Part shown: piece after piece, positions 44,250 to 52,965 of the stretch
Numbering within the stretch: position 1 is the stretch's first letter
Layout of the letters: each line of letters begins with the position of its first letter
NCBI GenBank assembly: GCA_019118765.1
Contig: DWYI01000081.1
Span: 1 to 64,000, forward strand
Origin: Candidatus Allofournierella merdavium
Lineage (GTDB): Bacteria; Bacillota; Clostridia; Oscillospirales; Ruminococcaceae
Direction: 5' to 3'
Length of the DNA stretch: 64,000 nucleotides
The notes under the pieces: model-generated
Seen by the model: only the letters and a program-made list of their open reading frames with translations
Database searches by the model: none
What the model was told of the DNA's origin: nothing
Translations under genes and position numbers: made by a program

Positions 44250-46724
44250 TCAGCTGCGCAGGCTCACGCCCTTTTCGCCCAGGGCTTTCAGCACCCGGCC
44301 GATGGCCTCGTCCACCTCCTGATCGGTGAGGGTGCGGTCCGCCGCGCGGAACACCAGGTTGTAGGCCAGGCTCTTTTTGCCTTCGCCCACCTTCTCGCCG
44401 GTGTACACGTCGAAGAGGGTCAGACTCTCCAGATTCTCGCCGGCGTTCGACCGGATGCAGCCGGCCAGCTCGGCGGCGGGCGTCGCCTCGTCGGCCACCA
44501 GGGCCAGGTCGCGGCTGGTGGCGGGGTGCTTGGGCAGCGGGGTGAACTGAGGCTCGCCGCCCCGCAGCTGGAACAGCTTGTCCAGATCCAGGTCGGCGGC
44601 CACCACCCGGGCCTTGATGCCGTAATTGGCGCAGACGGTGGGGTGGATCTCACCCACGGTGCCCACCTTTTCGCCCTTCACATAGATGTCGGCGGCGCGC
44701 CCGGGGTGGAAGGCCGTGCCCGCGGCGTTGCGCTGCACCGTGAAGTCCCGGATGCCGGCGGTGGCCAGCAGGCCCTCCGCCACGCCCTTCATGGCCAGGT
44801 AGTCCCACTGGGGGCCGTAGGCCGCCAGGATGAGCTTCTGCAGCTCGGTGGGCAGAAGGTCGCTGGGGGTCTTGCCCTCGGCGGCCAGCTTTTTGCACAG
44901 GGCGGGGTAGTCGTTGAAGTCGTTGTCCGCTACCTCGTGGGCCAGCGGGCTGGGCAGGTACTCGGTGGCCTGCTCGAACACGGCGCACGCGGCGGCCCGG
45001 GCGCTGTAATTGCGGGCGACCACCTCCATCACGCTGGGCAGGGCGGTGGTGCGCATGATGCTGGTGTCCTCGCCCAGGGGGTTGGAGATCACCACCGCAT
45101 TGCGCAGCGGGTCGTTCACCGGCAGGTTGATCTGGTCAAAGCACTTGGCGCTGTAGAAGCTGAAGGTCTCGCACTCCCACAGCCCGTAGCCCGCCAGGGT
45201 GCGGGTGAGCTTTTCGTCAAAGCTCTGGCGGGGGGTGGGCCGGGCCTCGGCCACGCCCCGCATCAGGGTGCTGGGCAGCTTGTTGTAGCCCACATACCGG
45301 GCCACCTCCTCGGCCAGGTCGCAGTCCCGCTTCACATCGTCCCGCAGGGTGGGGCAGACCACCACGTCCCCCTCCATCTTAAAGCCCAGGGGCTCGAGGA
45401 TGTCCACCATCTGCTCACGGCTCAGGGCGGTGCCCAGCAGCCGGTTGATGACCTCGGGGCGCAGGGGCACCCGGTTCTCGGTGCGGGGTGCGGGGTAGAT
45501 GTCCACCACGCCGTCCACCACGTCGCCGGCATCCAGCAGCTGCACCAGCTCCAGCGCCCGGGCCAGGGCCGGCGCGCAGGTGTTGGGGTCCAGGCCCTTG
45601 GAGTACTTGGCGGAGGCCTCGGTCTGCAGGCCCAGTTTCTTGGCGGTGGTGCGGATGGAGGGGCCGTAGAACATGGCGCTCTCGAACACCACCCGGGTGG
45701 TGTGCTCGTAGGTGCCGCTGTACTCGCCGCCCATCACGCCGGCCACGCCGATGGGGCCCGCGTCGTCGGCGATCGCCAGCATCTCCGGGGAAAGGGCGCG
45801 GTCCACCCCGTCCAGGGTGACGATGTGCTCGCCGGGCTTGGCGTTGCGCACATGGATGTGCTGGCCGTTCACATACTTGTGGTCAAAGCAGTGCATGGGC
45901 TGGCCGTACTCCAGCATCACATAGTTGGTGATGTCCACCAGGTTGTTGATGGGGCGCACGCCGCAGGCCCGCAGCCGGTCCCGCATCCACTTGGGGCTGG
46001 GGGCCACCCGCACGTTTTCCACCACCGCGCCGCAGTAGCGCAGGCAGAGGTCGCTGTTCTCGATGTCCACCTTGAGCAGGTCGTTCACGCTGCCGTGGCC
46101 GGGTTTCACCACCGGGGTGTGGTCCTTGAAGGGGGTGCCGTAGGTGGCGGCCCACTCCCGGCCCAGTTCCCGCACCGCCAGGCAGTCGGGGCGGTTGGGG
46201 GTGATCTCGAACTCAAAGACCACGTCGTCCATGCCCAGCGCCTTCACCGCCGGGGTGCCGGGGGCGGGCATGCCCTCGGGGTAGTCCCGCGCATCCAGCA
46301 CCAGGATGCCGTCCTCAATGGCGTAGGGGAAGTCGTGGACGGTCAGGCCCAGTTCGGCCAGGCTGCACAGCATGCCGTTGCTCTCCACGCCCCGCAGCAC
46401 GCCCTTGTTGATCTTCACGCCGCCGGGGAGGGTGGAGCCGTCCAGCGCCACCGGCACCAGGTCCCCCACCTTGAGGTTCGCCGCGCCGGTGACGATCTGC
46501 AGCGGCGCGCCCTGGCCCGCCTCCACCTGGCAGATTACCATGTGATCGGAGTCCGGGTGGGGCACGATGGACTCGATGCGGCCGATCACCACGTTCTCCA
46601 CGGCGTCGGCGGCGTTGGTATAGCACTCCACCTTGCTGCCGGTCATGGTGAGCCGGTCGGCCATCTCCTTGGCGGAGCAGTCAAAATCGGCGAATTCCTT
46701 CGCCCAACTCATCGGTAAAACCAT
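44250..46724 (-). CDS. pheT: Phenylalanine--tRNA ligase beta subunit
   Basis: Beta subunit of the alpha2-beta2 enzyme that charges tRNA-Phe; it carries tRNA-binding and editing functions. 824 residues. Seen: N-terminal tRNA-binding EMAP-like domain ([24 protein letters not shown] near 46), B3/B4 editing domain ([13 protein letters not shown] near 145), B5 and catalytic-like core, and C-terminal FDX-ACB anticodon domain ([17 protein letters not shown] near 725). It follows pheS by 18 bases on the minus strand, so both share the upstream T-box. Confidence 0.97.
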   Translation of the reverse strand: MVLPMSWAKEFADFDCSAKEMADRLTMTGSKVECYTNAADAVENVVIGRIESIVPHPDSDHMVICQVEAGQGAPLQIVTGAANLKVGDLVPVALDGSTLPGGVKINKGVLRGVESNGMLCSLAELGLTVHDFPYAIEDGILVLDARDYPEGMPAPGTPAVKALGMDDVVFEFEITPNRPDCLAVRELGREWAATYGTPFKDHTPVVKPGHGSVNDLLKVDIENSDLCLRYCGAVVENVRVAPSPKWMRDRLRACGVRPINNLVDITNYVMLEYGQPMHCFDHKYVNGQHIHVRNAKPGEHIVTLDGVDRALSPEMLAIADDAGPIGVAGVMGGEYSGTYEHTTRVVFESAMFYGPSIRTTAKKLGLQTEASAKYSKGLDPNTCAPALARALELVQLLDAGDVVDGVVDIYPAPRTENRVPLRPEVINRLLGTALSREQMVDILEPLGFKMEGDVVVCPTLRDDVKRDCDLAEEVARYVGYNKLPSTLMRGVAEARPTPRQSFDEKLTRTLAGYGLWECETFSFYSAKCFDQINLPVNDPLRNAVVISNPLGEDTSIMRTTALPSVMEVVARNYSARAAACAVFEQATEYLPSPLAHEVADNDFNDYPALCKKLAAEGKTPSDLLPTELQKLILAAYGPQWDYLAMKGVAEGLLATAGIRDFTVQRNAAGTAFHPGRAADIYVKGEKVGTVGEIHPTVCANYGIKARVVAADLDLDKLFQLRGGEPQFTPLPKHPATSRDLALVADEATPAAELAGCIRSNAGENLESLTLFDVYTGEKVGEGKKSLAYNLVFRAADRTLTDQEVDEAIGRVLKALGEKGVSLRS

Positions 46725-46742
46725 TGGTGTTTGTCCCCCTTA

Positions 46743-47765
46743 TCAATTAAACTGCTTGAGGAAGCGCAGGTCGTTTTCGTACAGAAGGCGCATGTCGTCG
46801 ATGCCGTAGCGCATCATGACCACCCGCTCCAGGCCGATGCCGAAGGCGTAGCCGGTGTACTTCTCCGAGTCGATGCCGCAGTTTTCCAGCACCTTGGGGT
46901 GCACCATGCCGCAGCCCAGGATCTCGATCCAGCCCTCGCCCTTGCACATGGAGCAGCCCTTGCCGCCGCACTTGAAGCAGCTCATGTCCATCTCGGCGCT
47001 GGGCTCGGTGTAGGGGAAGTGATGGGGGCGGAAGCGCACCTTGGTGTGGGGGCCGTAGAGCTTTTTGATGAACTGTTCCAGCGTGCCCTTCAGGTCGCTG
47101 AAGGTGATGCCCTCGTCCACCACAAGGCCCTCGATCTGGTGGAAGATGGGGCTGTGGGTGGCGTCCACCGCGTCGGAGCGGTACACCCGCCCGGGGGCGA
47201 TGATGCGGATGGGGGGCTTGCGCTGCTCCATCGTGCGGATCTGCATGCCGCTGGTCTGGGTGCGCAGCAGGATGTTCTCGGTGATGTAGAAGGTGTCCTG
47301 GGTGTCGCGGGCGGGGTGGGTCTTGGGGATGGTGAGCATCTCAAAGTTGTAGTGGTCCAGCTCCACCTCGGGGCCGCTGACCACGTCGAAGCCCATGCCC
47401 AGGAAGATGTTCTTGAAGTCGTCCAGCACCAGGTGGAAGGGGTGCAGGCCGCCCTGCTCCGGGCGCTTGCCCGGCAGGGTCACGTCGATGGTCTCGCCGG
47501 CCAGGCGCGCGGTGAGGGCCGCCTGGGCCAGTTCCTTCATCCGGGCGCGGATGCGCTCGTCGATCTCCTCCCGCACCTGGTTGGCCAGCGCGCCCACCAC
47601 CGGGCGCTCCTCGGCGGAGAGTTTGCCCATCTGCTTCAGGATGGCGGTCAACTCGCCCTTTTTGCCCAAAAAGCGCACCCGAAGCTCCTCCACCGCCTTT
47701 TCGTCCGCGGCGGCGGCGATCAGCTGGTCCGCCGTGCGGCGGATCTGTTCCAATGCCTCTTTCAT
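46743..47765 (-). CDS. pheS: Phenylalanine--tRNA ligase alpha subunit
   Basis: Catalytic alpha subunit; class II synthetase core. 340 residues. Seen: N-terminal coiled-coil tRNA-binding arm, then the class II motifs with [12 protein letters not shown] near 189, [12 protein letters not shown] near 204, [11 protein letters not shown] near 224, and GFGLERV-type end [21 protein letters not shown] follows GAGGAAAC. Under T-box control (see leader). Full length for a bacterial PheS. Confidence 0.98.
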   Translation of the reverse strand: MKEALEQIRRTADQLIAAAADEKAVEELRVRFLGKKGELTAILKQMGKLSAEERPVVGALANQVREEIDERIRARMKELAQAALTARLAGETIDVTLPGKRPEQGGLHPFHLVLDDFKNIFLGMGFDVVSGPEVELDHYNFEMLTIPKTHPARDTQDTFYITENILLRTQTSGMQIRTMEQRKPPIRIIAPGRVYRSDAVDATHSPIFHQIEGLVVDEGITFSDLKGTLEQFIKKLYGPHTKVRFRPHHFPYTEPSAEMDMSCFKCGGKGCSMCKGEGWIEILGCGMVHPKVLENCGIDSEKYTGYAFGIGLERVVMMRYGIDDMRLLYENDLRFLKQFN

Positions 47766-47796
47766 GTTGTTTCCTCACTTTCCTCTGGGGGCAAAC

Positions 47797-48054
47797 AAAA
47801 ACGGCCTCGCCCCCGTGTATTCACAGGGACGAAGCCGGTCAAAGCTCCGCGGTACCACCCGGATTCTTGCTCTTTGAGCAAACACTCAAGCTCCCGCTAA
47901 CGGGGGAAGGCCGTCTCTGCCTACTGCCGAAGGTTCAGCAAAGCCGCTCGGAAGGGAACTTCGCCTCCGTCCCCGCCGCGGGGCCCTTGCAGCCGGGGGG
48001 CCCCTCTCTGTGCCGGGAGAACGGCGCTACTTTCCTTCGTCAGCGCGTTTTACA
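47797..48054 (-). promoter_or_regulatory. T-box riboswitch of pheST
   Basis: The minus strand carries the 14-nt T-box sequence GGGTGGTACCGCGG (47847-47860), followed by a 16-bp terminator stem (47822-47837 with 47802-47817, loop AATA) and TTTTT. Upstream is a long Stem I: its base pairs CGCT/AGCG and GAAGG/CCTTC, and AGTA sits on the 5' side of the internal loop. The opposite side carries UUC (47956-47958), a Phe codon, as the probable specifier. Uncharged tRNA-Phe would favour the antiterminator and turn pheST on. Confidence 0.92.
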
Positions 48055-48060
48055 AAGCCA

Positions 48061-48089
48061 ATCATAGCACACCCGCCGGCGTTTTGCAA
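48061..48089 (-). promoter_or_regulatory. Promoter of the pheST T-box leader
   Basis: TTGCAA, 17 bases, TATGAT on the minus strand. The start near 48054 fits the beginning of the T-box leader. Confidence 0.8.
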
Positions 48090-48113
48090 GCAAAAAAGAC
48101 AGGTTTTGCCGCC

Positions 48114-48142
48114 TTGTAAACCGGGCCGGGGCGTGGTACCAT
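48114..48142 (+). promoter_or_regulatory. Promoter of acpS
   Basis: TTGTAA, 17 bases, TACCAT; a moderate match, divergent from the pheST promoter with about 25 bases between the -35 elements. Confidence 0.6.
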
Positions 48143-48171
48143 AAAACTGCGAAAAAAAGGAGGGGATGGCC

Positions 48172-48546
48172 GTGATCGCAGGCGTGGGCGCGGACATGGT
48201 CCGGGTGGAGCGGATGGAGAAAAGCCTTGCCAGCGAGGCGTTCTGGCAGCGGGTGTTCGGCGCCGAGGAGCGGGCCTTTCTGGAAAAACTTTCCCCGGCG
48301 CGCAAAGCCGCCAGCGCGGCGGCGAACTTTGCCGCCAAGGAGGCCTTTCTGAAGGCCTGCGGCAAAGGCCTGGGGGGCTTTGCCCTGGCGGAGATCCAGG
48401 TGCTGCGGGAAAAGAGCGGCGCGCCCTACTACGCCCTGCGGGGCGCGGCGGCGGCCCACCTGGCGGAAAAAGGGCTGCACGCGGCCCTCTCCCTGAGCCA
48501 CGAGGCGGGGCTGGCCCTGGCCTTCGCGGTGCTGGAGAAAAGCTGA
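48172..48546 (+). CDS. acpS: Holo-[acyl-carrier-protein] synthase
   Basis: Transfers 4'-phosphopantetheine from CoA to the serine of acyl carrier protein, needed for fatty-acid synthesis. 124 residues. Seen: IAGVGADMVRVERM at the N-terminus (the Asp is a metal ligand), FAAKEAFLKACGKGL near 60 and SLSHEAGLALAF at the end. GTG start at 48172 gives 8-base spacing from AGGAGG; an ATG six bases earlier would be too close. Promoter directly upstream; mazF is the next gene. Confidence 0.95.
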   Translation: MIAGVGADMVRVERMEKSLASEAFWQRVFGAEERAFLEKLSPARKAASAAANFAAKEAFLKACGKGLGGFALAEIQVLREKSGAPYYALRGAAAAHLAEKGLHAALSLSHEAGLALAFAVLEKS

Positions 48547-48550
48547 TTAA

Positions 48551-48650
48551 ATGCCCGGCGCGCCGGGCATACTACCACCGAGGCCCCGCCATGGGCGGGG
48601 GCAGCCATCGCCGCCTTTGTAAGGCGGAAGACATCGGAGGGTAGAGTTAC
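48551..48650 (+). promoter_or_regulatory. Structured mazF leader (predicted three-way junction)
   Basis: The 104 bases between acpS and mazF hold no antitoxin ORF. They begin with a perfect 20-bp palindrome (48551-48570). Then a long-range helix can form between 48572-48581 and 48634-48644 (CTACC and CCGA pairing with TCGG and GGTAG), enclosing two hairpins (48584-48590 with 48594-48600, and 48611-48617 with 48621-48627). The closing helix includes the mazF Shine-Dalgarno GGAGGG. The pairing is by eye and unverified; no known riboswitch consensus was recognised. Confidence 0.5.
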
Positions 48651-49001
48651 ATGGAAGTTCACAGAGGCGAAGTGTTTTACGCGGACTTGAGCCCGGTGGT
48701 GGGCTCGGAGCAGGGGGGCGTGCGGCCGGTGCTCATCCTGCAGAACGACGTGGGCAACCGCCACAGCCCCACGGTGATCGCCGCGGCGATCACCTCCAAG
48801 CAGGACAAGACCCGCCTGCCCACCCACATCCCCCTGCCGGCCTCCACCTGCGGCCTTTCGCGGGACAGCATCGTGCTGCTGGAGCAGATCCGCACGCTGG
48901 ACAAGCGCCGTTTGCGGGAAAAGACCGGCAGCCTGTCGCCGGAGGCGCAGCAGAAGGTGGATCAGGCGCTGGGCATCAGCGTGGGCCTGCGCACCACCTG
49001 A
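48651..49001 (+). CDS. mazF: Type II toxin-antitoxin endoribonuclease, MazF/PemK family
   Basis: A 116-residue sequence-specific mRNA interferase. N-terminal VHRGEVFYADLSPVVGSEQGGVRPVLILQND and IVLLEQIRTLDKRRL match Bacillus EndoA (NdoA), which cuts at UACAU. Arg-containing active-site elements (RGE, GxxRPVLIL) are intact. No MazE-type antitoxin ORF precedes or follows, unlike ndoAI-ndoA; the leader is a structured non-coding region instead. Start ATG follows GGAGGG. The sequence around the start, TTACATG, contains UACAU. Confidence 0.92.
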   Translation: MEVHRGEVFYADLSPVVGSEQGGVRPVLILQNDVGNRHSPTVIAAAITSKQDKTRLPTHIPLPASTCGLSRDSIVLLEQIRTLDKRRLREKTGSLSPEAQQKVDQALGISVGLRTT

Positions 49002-49009
49002 ACAAACGT

Positions 49010-49057
49010 AAAAGGACCCGCCGGGCATGCGCCCGGCGGGTCCTTTTGCCTTTTTTT
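49010..49057. terminator. Bidirectional terminator between mazF and murC
   Basis: A perfect 17-bp stem (49010-49026 with 49031-49047, loop ATGC), with A-rich and T-rich flanks on both sides. It serves the convergent mazF and murC. Confidence 0.9.
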
Positions 49058-50429
49058 ATTGCAGCATCATGCGGGCGGCTTTGTACACGTCGCCGCAGCC
49101 CAGGGTCAGCACCAGGTCGCCCGGCTCGGCGTTGGCCTTGATGTAGTCGGCGGCCTCCTTGAGGCCCGCCACCGTGACGCAGCCGGGGATCAGCGCCGCC
49201 AGATCCTCGGACGAGACGCTGCCGTCGTCCACCTCGCGGCTGCCCATGATGGGGGTCAGCACCACCCGGTCGGCGGCGGACAGCACTTGGGCGAACTCGT
49301 GGAGCAGCGCCTTGGTGCGGCTGTAGGTGAAGGGCTGGTCCACCGCCCATACCCGCTTGTAGCCCAGTTCCCTGGCGGTGGCCAGGGTGGCCGCCACCTC
49401 GGTGGGATGGTGGGCGTAGTCGTCCACGATGGTCACGCCGTTGCGCTCGCCCAGCACCTCAAAGCGGCGCCCGGCACCCGCGAAGCTGCGGGCCGCGGCC
49501 TCGGCGGCGCCGGGCTCCAGGCCCAGCGCCCGCGTGCAGCTGACCATGGCCAGCGCGTTGTAGATGTTGTGGTAGCCCGGCGTGGAAAGGGTCAGGTGGG
49601 CGTAGTAATTGTCCCACTCCAGCACGTCGAACTCAAAGAAGCCGGGCTTATACTCCCGGATGTTCACCGCCCGGTAGTCCGCCGGCTGCTTGATGGCGAA
49701 GGTGCGCACCGTGCGGTCGATGCTGCTGATGACCTGGATGACCCCCTCGTCGTCGGCGTTGGCCACAATGGTGTTGGTGGCCATCAGCGCGAACTTCTTG
49801 AAGGCCAGCTTCAGCTGGCCCATGGTGCCGTAGTAGTCCAGATGGTCGTTGTCGATGTTCAGCAGCACCGCGATGTGGGGGGTGAGGCGCAAAAAGGTCT
49901 CGGCGTACTCGCAGGCCTCCACCACGATGCAGTTGCCGGTGCCAGCCTTGCCGTAGCCGCCGATCAGGGGCAGTTTGCCGCCGATCACCGCCGCGGGGTC
50001 CCGCCCCGCCAGTTCCAGCATGGTGGTGATCATGCAGGTGGTGGTGGTTTTGCCGTGGGTGCCCGCCACGCAGACGCTGTGGGGGTACAGCCGGCTCACA
50101 TAGCCCAGCAGCACGCTGCGCTCCAGCGTGGGGATGCCCCGGGCGTCCGCCTCCTGCAGTTCCGGGTTGTCGGTGTGGATGGCCGCCGAGTAGACCACCA
50201 TGTCCGCCCCGATCACATTCTTCGGGTCGTGGCCCATGTGCACGGTGATGCCCAGCGCGCGCTCGGCGTCGATGATGGAGCCCTCGTTCACGTCGCTGCC
50301 GCTGATCTCGTAGCCCTTGGAGTGGAGGATCTGCACCAGCGGGTACATGCCGCTGCCGCCGATGCCGATGAAATGCAGGTGCTTCACGCCCCGGAGCAGG
50401 CCGGGGTTGTAACCGCCGATGTAGGTCAT
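49056..50429 (-). CDS. murC: UDP-N-acetylmuramate--L-alanine ligase
   Basis: Adds L-alanine to UDP-MurNAc with ATP, the first peptide step of peptidoglycan precursor synthesis. 457 residues. Seen: N-terminal GIGGSGMYPLVQILHSKGYEISGSD (UDP-binding), ATP-binding VAGTHGKTTTTCMI, and the C-terminal IVDDYAHHPTEVAATL signature. ATG 50429 follows GAGGTGACC; the longer open frame extends into the promoter region. On the minus strand and divergent from dpaA. Confidence 0.97.
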   Translation of the reverse strand: MTYIGGYNPGLLRGVKHLHFIGIGGSGMYPLVQILHSKGYEISGSDVNEGSIIDAERALGITVHMGHDPKNVIGADMVVYSAAIHTDNPELQEADARGIPTLERSVLLGYVSRLYPHSVCVAGTHGKTTTTCMITTMLELAGRDPAAVIGGKLPLIGGYGKAGTGNCIVVEACEYAETFLRLTPHIAVLLNIDNDHLDYYGTMGQLKLAFKKFALMATNTIVANADDEGVIQVISSIDRTVRTFAIKQPADYRAVNIREYKPGFFEFDVLEWDNYYAHLTLSTPGYHNIYNALAMVSCTRALGLEPGAAEAAARSFAGAGRRFEVLGERNGVTIVDDYAHHPTEVAATLATARELGYKRVWAVDQPFTYSRTKALLHEFAQVLSAADRVVLTPIMGSREVDDGSVSSEDLAALIPGCVTVAGLKEAADYIKANAEPGDLVLTLGCGDVYKAARMMLQ

Positions 50430-50442
50430 TTGGGTCACCTCA

Positions 50443-50762
50443 AAAACGTAATTTCGGCGAAGCGCGCTTCGCCCGCAGAGTAGGGAGAGTGTTATCCTGC
50501 ATTCCATTATATAATTTTTTTGTGCTGAAATAAACACTCAAAGGGCAAAAAATGATGCGGTTTTTGCAAATTGTACCGACCGGGCCCGGCGCCGGTACCC
50601 TTTTTCGGGATTTTGCCCCGGACCGGGCAAAAAATGCGCGGCACGGGGCAAAGAGGGGCGGCCTTTTCACTTTTGCGGCGCGCGGCGCATACCATGGGTC
50701 AAATCGGCACGGGATCGGCCGGGCGGCAAAACGCCCGCGCCGTGTGTGAGGGGGGAAGGGCG
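50443..50762. other. Intergenic region between murC and dpaA
   Basis: About 320 bases without a supported gene. It holds a weak -10 (TATAAT on the minus strand, 50506-50511) for murC, a possible sigma-K-like promoter for dpaA (50669-50696), and an 8-bp inverted repeat (50611-50618 with 50625-50632). No ORF with a ribosome binding site is convincing here. Confidence 0.7.
50669..50696 (+). promoter_or_regulatory. Possible sigma-K-like promoter of dpaA-dpaB
   Basis: AC, 17 bases, CATACCATG, fitting AC-N17-CATANNNT. dpaA is sigma-K-dependent in Bacillus, which supports the assignment; the weak -35 does not. It lies about 66 bases before the start. Confidence 0.4.
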
Positions 50763-51563
50763 ATGGAAGAGAAAAGACCCGGGGTGTTCGCGGTGCTCGG
50801 CGAGGACGCCCGCCAGCGTGCGGCGGCGGACTACCTGCGGGAAAAGGGATTTGAGGTGCGCGGCCCGGAGGGCGTGGCGGCGGCCAACTGGGTGCTGCTG
50901 CCCATGCCCCTGGCGGCGGACGCGGCGGCGCTGGAGCAGCTGCTGGCCCAGGCAAGACCGGGCACGGCGGCCTTCGGCGGCCGGGTGAGCGAGGCCGCCC
51001 GGGCGGCGGCCGCCGCCGCGGGCATCCGGCTGGAAGACTATCTGTGCAGGGAGGAACTGGCGCTGCTGAACGCCATCCCCACGGCGGAGGGCTGCATCGG
51101 GCTGATCCTGCAAAACCGGCGGCGCACCGTCTGGGGCAGTTCCATGCTGGTGCTGGGCTTCGGGCGGTGCGGCCAGGCGCTGGCGGTGCGGCTGGCGGCG
51201 CTGGGCGCGCATGTCACGGTGGCGGCCCGCAGCCCGGCGCAGCGGGCCCTGGCCCTGAGCCTGGGGCTGGCGGCGGTGCCGATGGATGCGGTGGACGGCC
51301 TGCTGGAAGGCACGGAGGTGGCGGTGAACACGGTGCCCGCCCCCGTGCTGGACGCGGCCCGGCTGCAAAAGCTGCCGGCGGGCGCGCTGGTGATCGACCT
51401 GGCCAGCCTGCCCGGCGGCACCGATTTTGAGGCGGCGAAGGTGTTGGGGGTGCGGGCCATCCACGCCCTCAGCCTGCCGGCCCGCTGCGCGCCGGTGACG
51501 GCGGGGCAGTTCGTGGCTCAGGCGGTGCTGGCCATGCTCAGAGAAAGGGGAGAGGGGTTTTGA
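50763..51563 (+). CDS. dpaA: Dipicolinate synthase subunit A
   Basis: With DpaB, converts dihydroxytetrahydrodipicolinate to dipicolinic acid, which fills the spore core. 266 residues: an N-terminal alpha/beta domain and a C-terminal Rossmann-like dinucleotide fold with ALNAIPTAEGCIGL, LVLGFGRCGQALAV, VNTVPAPVL and VIDLASLPGGTDFEAAK, the SpoVFA signature. ATG chosen after GGGAAGGGCG. It overlaps dpaB by 4 bases (TTGA). A strong sign of spore-forming ancestry. Confidence 0.95.
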   Translation: MEEKRPGVFAVLGEDARQRAAADYLREKGFEVRGPEGVAAANWVLLPMPLAADAAALEQLLAQARPGTAAFGGRVSEAARAAAAAAGIRLEDYLCREELALLNAIPTAEGCIGLILQNRRRTVWGSSMLVLGFGRCGQALAVRLAALGAHVTVAARSPAQRALALSLGLAAVPMDAVDGLLEGTEVAVNTVPAPVLDAARLQKLPAGALVIDLASLPGGTDFEAAKVLGVRAIHALSLPARCAPVTAGQFVAQAVLAMLRERGEGF

Positions 51564-52138
51564 AAGAGACAACGCGTGTGGTGTGGGCGATGTGCGGCAG
51601 CTTCTGCACCTTTGAAAAGACGCTGCATGTGATGGAAGGGATGATGCGCGACGGGGCACAGGTGCTGCCGCTGATGAGTTTCAACGCCGCCGGGCTGGAC
51701 ACCCGTTTCGGAACGGCGGAGAGCTGGAAGCGAAAGCTGGCGGACGTGACCGGCAGCCGCCCCATCGAGACCTTGCAGGGCGCGGAGCCCCTGGGCCCGC
51801 AGAATATGGCGGACGCCATGATCGTGGCGCCCTGCACCGGCGCCACGCTGGCGAAGCTGGCCGCCGGCATCAGCGACACGCCGGTGACCCTGGGCGTCAA
51901 GAGCATGCTGCGGGGCGCGAAGCCGGTGGTGCTGGCGGTGAGCACCAACGACGGCCTTTCCGCCAGCCTGGAGAACCTGGCAAAGCTGCTCAACCGCAAG
52001 AACTACTATCTGGTGCCCTTTGCCCAGGACGATTACCTGAAAAAGCCCACCAGCCTGCAGAGCGACTTTTCCCTCATCGCCGACACGCTGGAGTGCGCAT
52101 TGCGGGGCCGGCAGCTGCAGCCGGTGCTCAGCGAGTGA
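51560..52138 (+). CDS. dpaB: Dipicolinate synthase subunit B
   Basis: Flavoprotein-like partner of DpaA in dipicolinate synthesis. 192 residues with a flavin-type fold: VVWAMCGSFCTFEK at the N-terminus, APCTGATLAKLA (about 90-101) and TPVTLGVKSMLRG, all typical of SpoVFB. TTG start overlaps the dpaA stop, so the two are translationally coupled. Mother-cell expression is expected (known for the family). Followed by a terminator shared with the convergent fthC. Confidence 0.95.
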   Translation: MKETTRVVWAMCGSFCTFEKTLHVMEGMMRDGAQVLPLMSFNAAGLDTRFGTAESWKRKLADVTGSRPIETLQGAEPLGPQNMADAMIVAPCTGATLAKLAAGISDTPVTLGVKSMLRGAKPVVLAVSTNDGLSASLENLAKLLNRKNYYLVPFAQDDYLKKPTSLQSDFSLIADTLECALRGRQLQPVLSE

Positions 52139-52145
52139 ACAGGAA

Positions 52146-52185
52146 AGGCGGCCCCCGGAGCCACAGGCTCCGGGGGCCGCCTCTG
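52146..52185. terminator. Bidirectional terminator
   Basis: A 17-bp stem (52146-52162 with 52166-52182, loop ACA). T-rich flank on the minus side. Between the convergent dpaB and 5-formyl-THF cyclo-ligase genes. Confidence 0.82.
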
Positions 52186-52188
52186 CGT

Positions 52189-52758
52189 TCAAAGGATGCC
52201 CCGCTCGGTGATCACCAGGTCGGCGGGCTGGTCGTGCTCCTCGGCGGGCAGATGGGGGAACACCGCCGCGGAGGGGCAGAAGATCACCCGCGCCGCCCCG
52301 CTGCGGGCGAAAAAGCGGTCGTACACGCCGCCGCCGTGGCCCAGGCGGGTGCCGTCCGGTGCGGCGGCCAGGCAGGGCGCCACGATCAGGTCGATGGCGG
52401 CAGGGTCCACCACCGGCAGGGTGTAGGGCGGTTCCAGAATGCCGTGGGGCCCCCTGCGCAGGGCGAACAGCGCCGCCACCCGGTGCGCCTCCATCCGCCC
52501 GTCCTCATACTGGCGGGGCAGGCAGAGCGCCCGCCCCTGGCGCAGCGCCGCGTGCAGAAGGGGCTGGGTGTCCGGCTCGGTGGGGGTGCTCATGAAGCAG
52601 AGCACCGTGCGGGCGGTGTTCCACACCGGCAAAAGCCGCAGATATTCGAACATCGCCTCGCCCCAGCGGCGGGTGTCCTCCGGCGTGCAGCCGGCAAGGC
52701 GCGCCCGGGCCTCGGCGCGGGCCTCCTTTTTTTGTTCCGCAATGCTTTTCTGTTCCAT
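52189..52758 (-). CDS. 5-formyltetrahydrofolate cyclo-ligase
   Basis: Recycles 5-formyl-THF to methenyl-THF using ATP. 189 residues. N-terminal basic helix (KKEARAEARARLAG), then VLCFMSTPTEPDT near 53 and the signature TRLGHGGGVYDRFFA near 139. Minus strand; ATG follows AGGAGGCTC and an extended -10 promoter (TGGTATAAT) lies at 52793-52801. Convergent with dpaB; divergent from the D,D-carboxypeptidase. Confidence 0.95.
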   Translation of the reverse strand: MEQKSIAEQKKEARAEARARLAGCTPEDTRRWGEAMFEYLRLLPVWNTARTVLCFMSTPTEPDTQPLLHAALRQGRALCLPRQYEDGRMEAHRVAALFALRRGPHGILEPPYTLPVVDPAAIDLIVAPCLAAAPDGTRLGHGGGVYDRFFARSGAARVIFCPSAAVFPHLPAEEHDQPADLVITERGIL

Positions 52759-52792
52759 CCGGAGCCTCCTCTTTTCCTGCCATATCCATCCC

Positions 52793-52801
52793 ATTATACC
52801 A
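52793..52801 (-). promoter_or_regulatory. Extended -10 promoter of the cyclo-ligase gene
   Basis: TGGTATAAT on the minus strand about 35 bases before the start. The -35 is poor. Confidence 0.6.
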
Positions 52802-52848
52802 CTGTCCCCCTCGTTTTTTAAACAAAATGTGGAAATTTTGTGCACCTC

Positions 52849-52878
52849 TTGTGCGCCACAGTAAAATTTATGTATAAT
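52849..52878 (+). promoter_or_regulatory. Promoter of the D,D-carboxypeptidase gene
   Basis: TTGTGC, 18 bases, TATAAT. The -10 is perfect; the -35 is partial. A vegetative rather than forespore promoter type. Confidence 0.65.
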
Positions 52879-52965
52879 ATTCCAGAACATGCCCGTTGCC
52901 CGGCCGCCTTTTCGGCGGCGCCGGCGCGGTTTTGAAGATATTCTGAAGGCAAAGGGACGTTGGTC

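Noticed and set aside
44040..46718. A 892-residue plus-strand open frame
   Set aside because: Antisense to pheT, whose motifs are clear; shadow frame.
48551..48570. The 20-bp palindrome as an acpS terminator
   Set aside because: It has no loop to speak of and no U-tract after it, so it does not look like a standard intrinsic terminator.
48547..48650. A mazE-like antitoxin upstream of mazF
   Set aside because: No ORF of suitable length with a start signal exists in the gap; it is structured and non-coding by eye.
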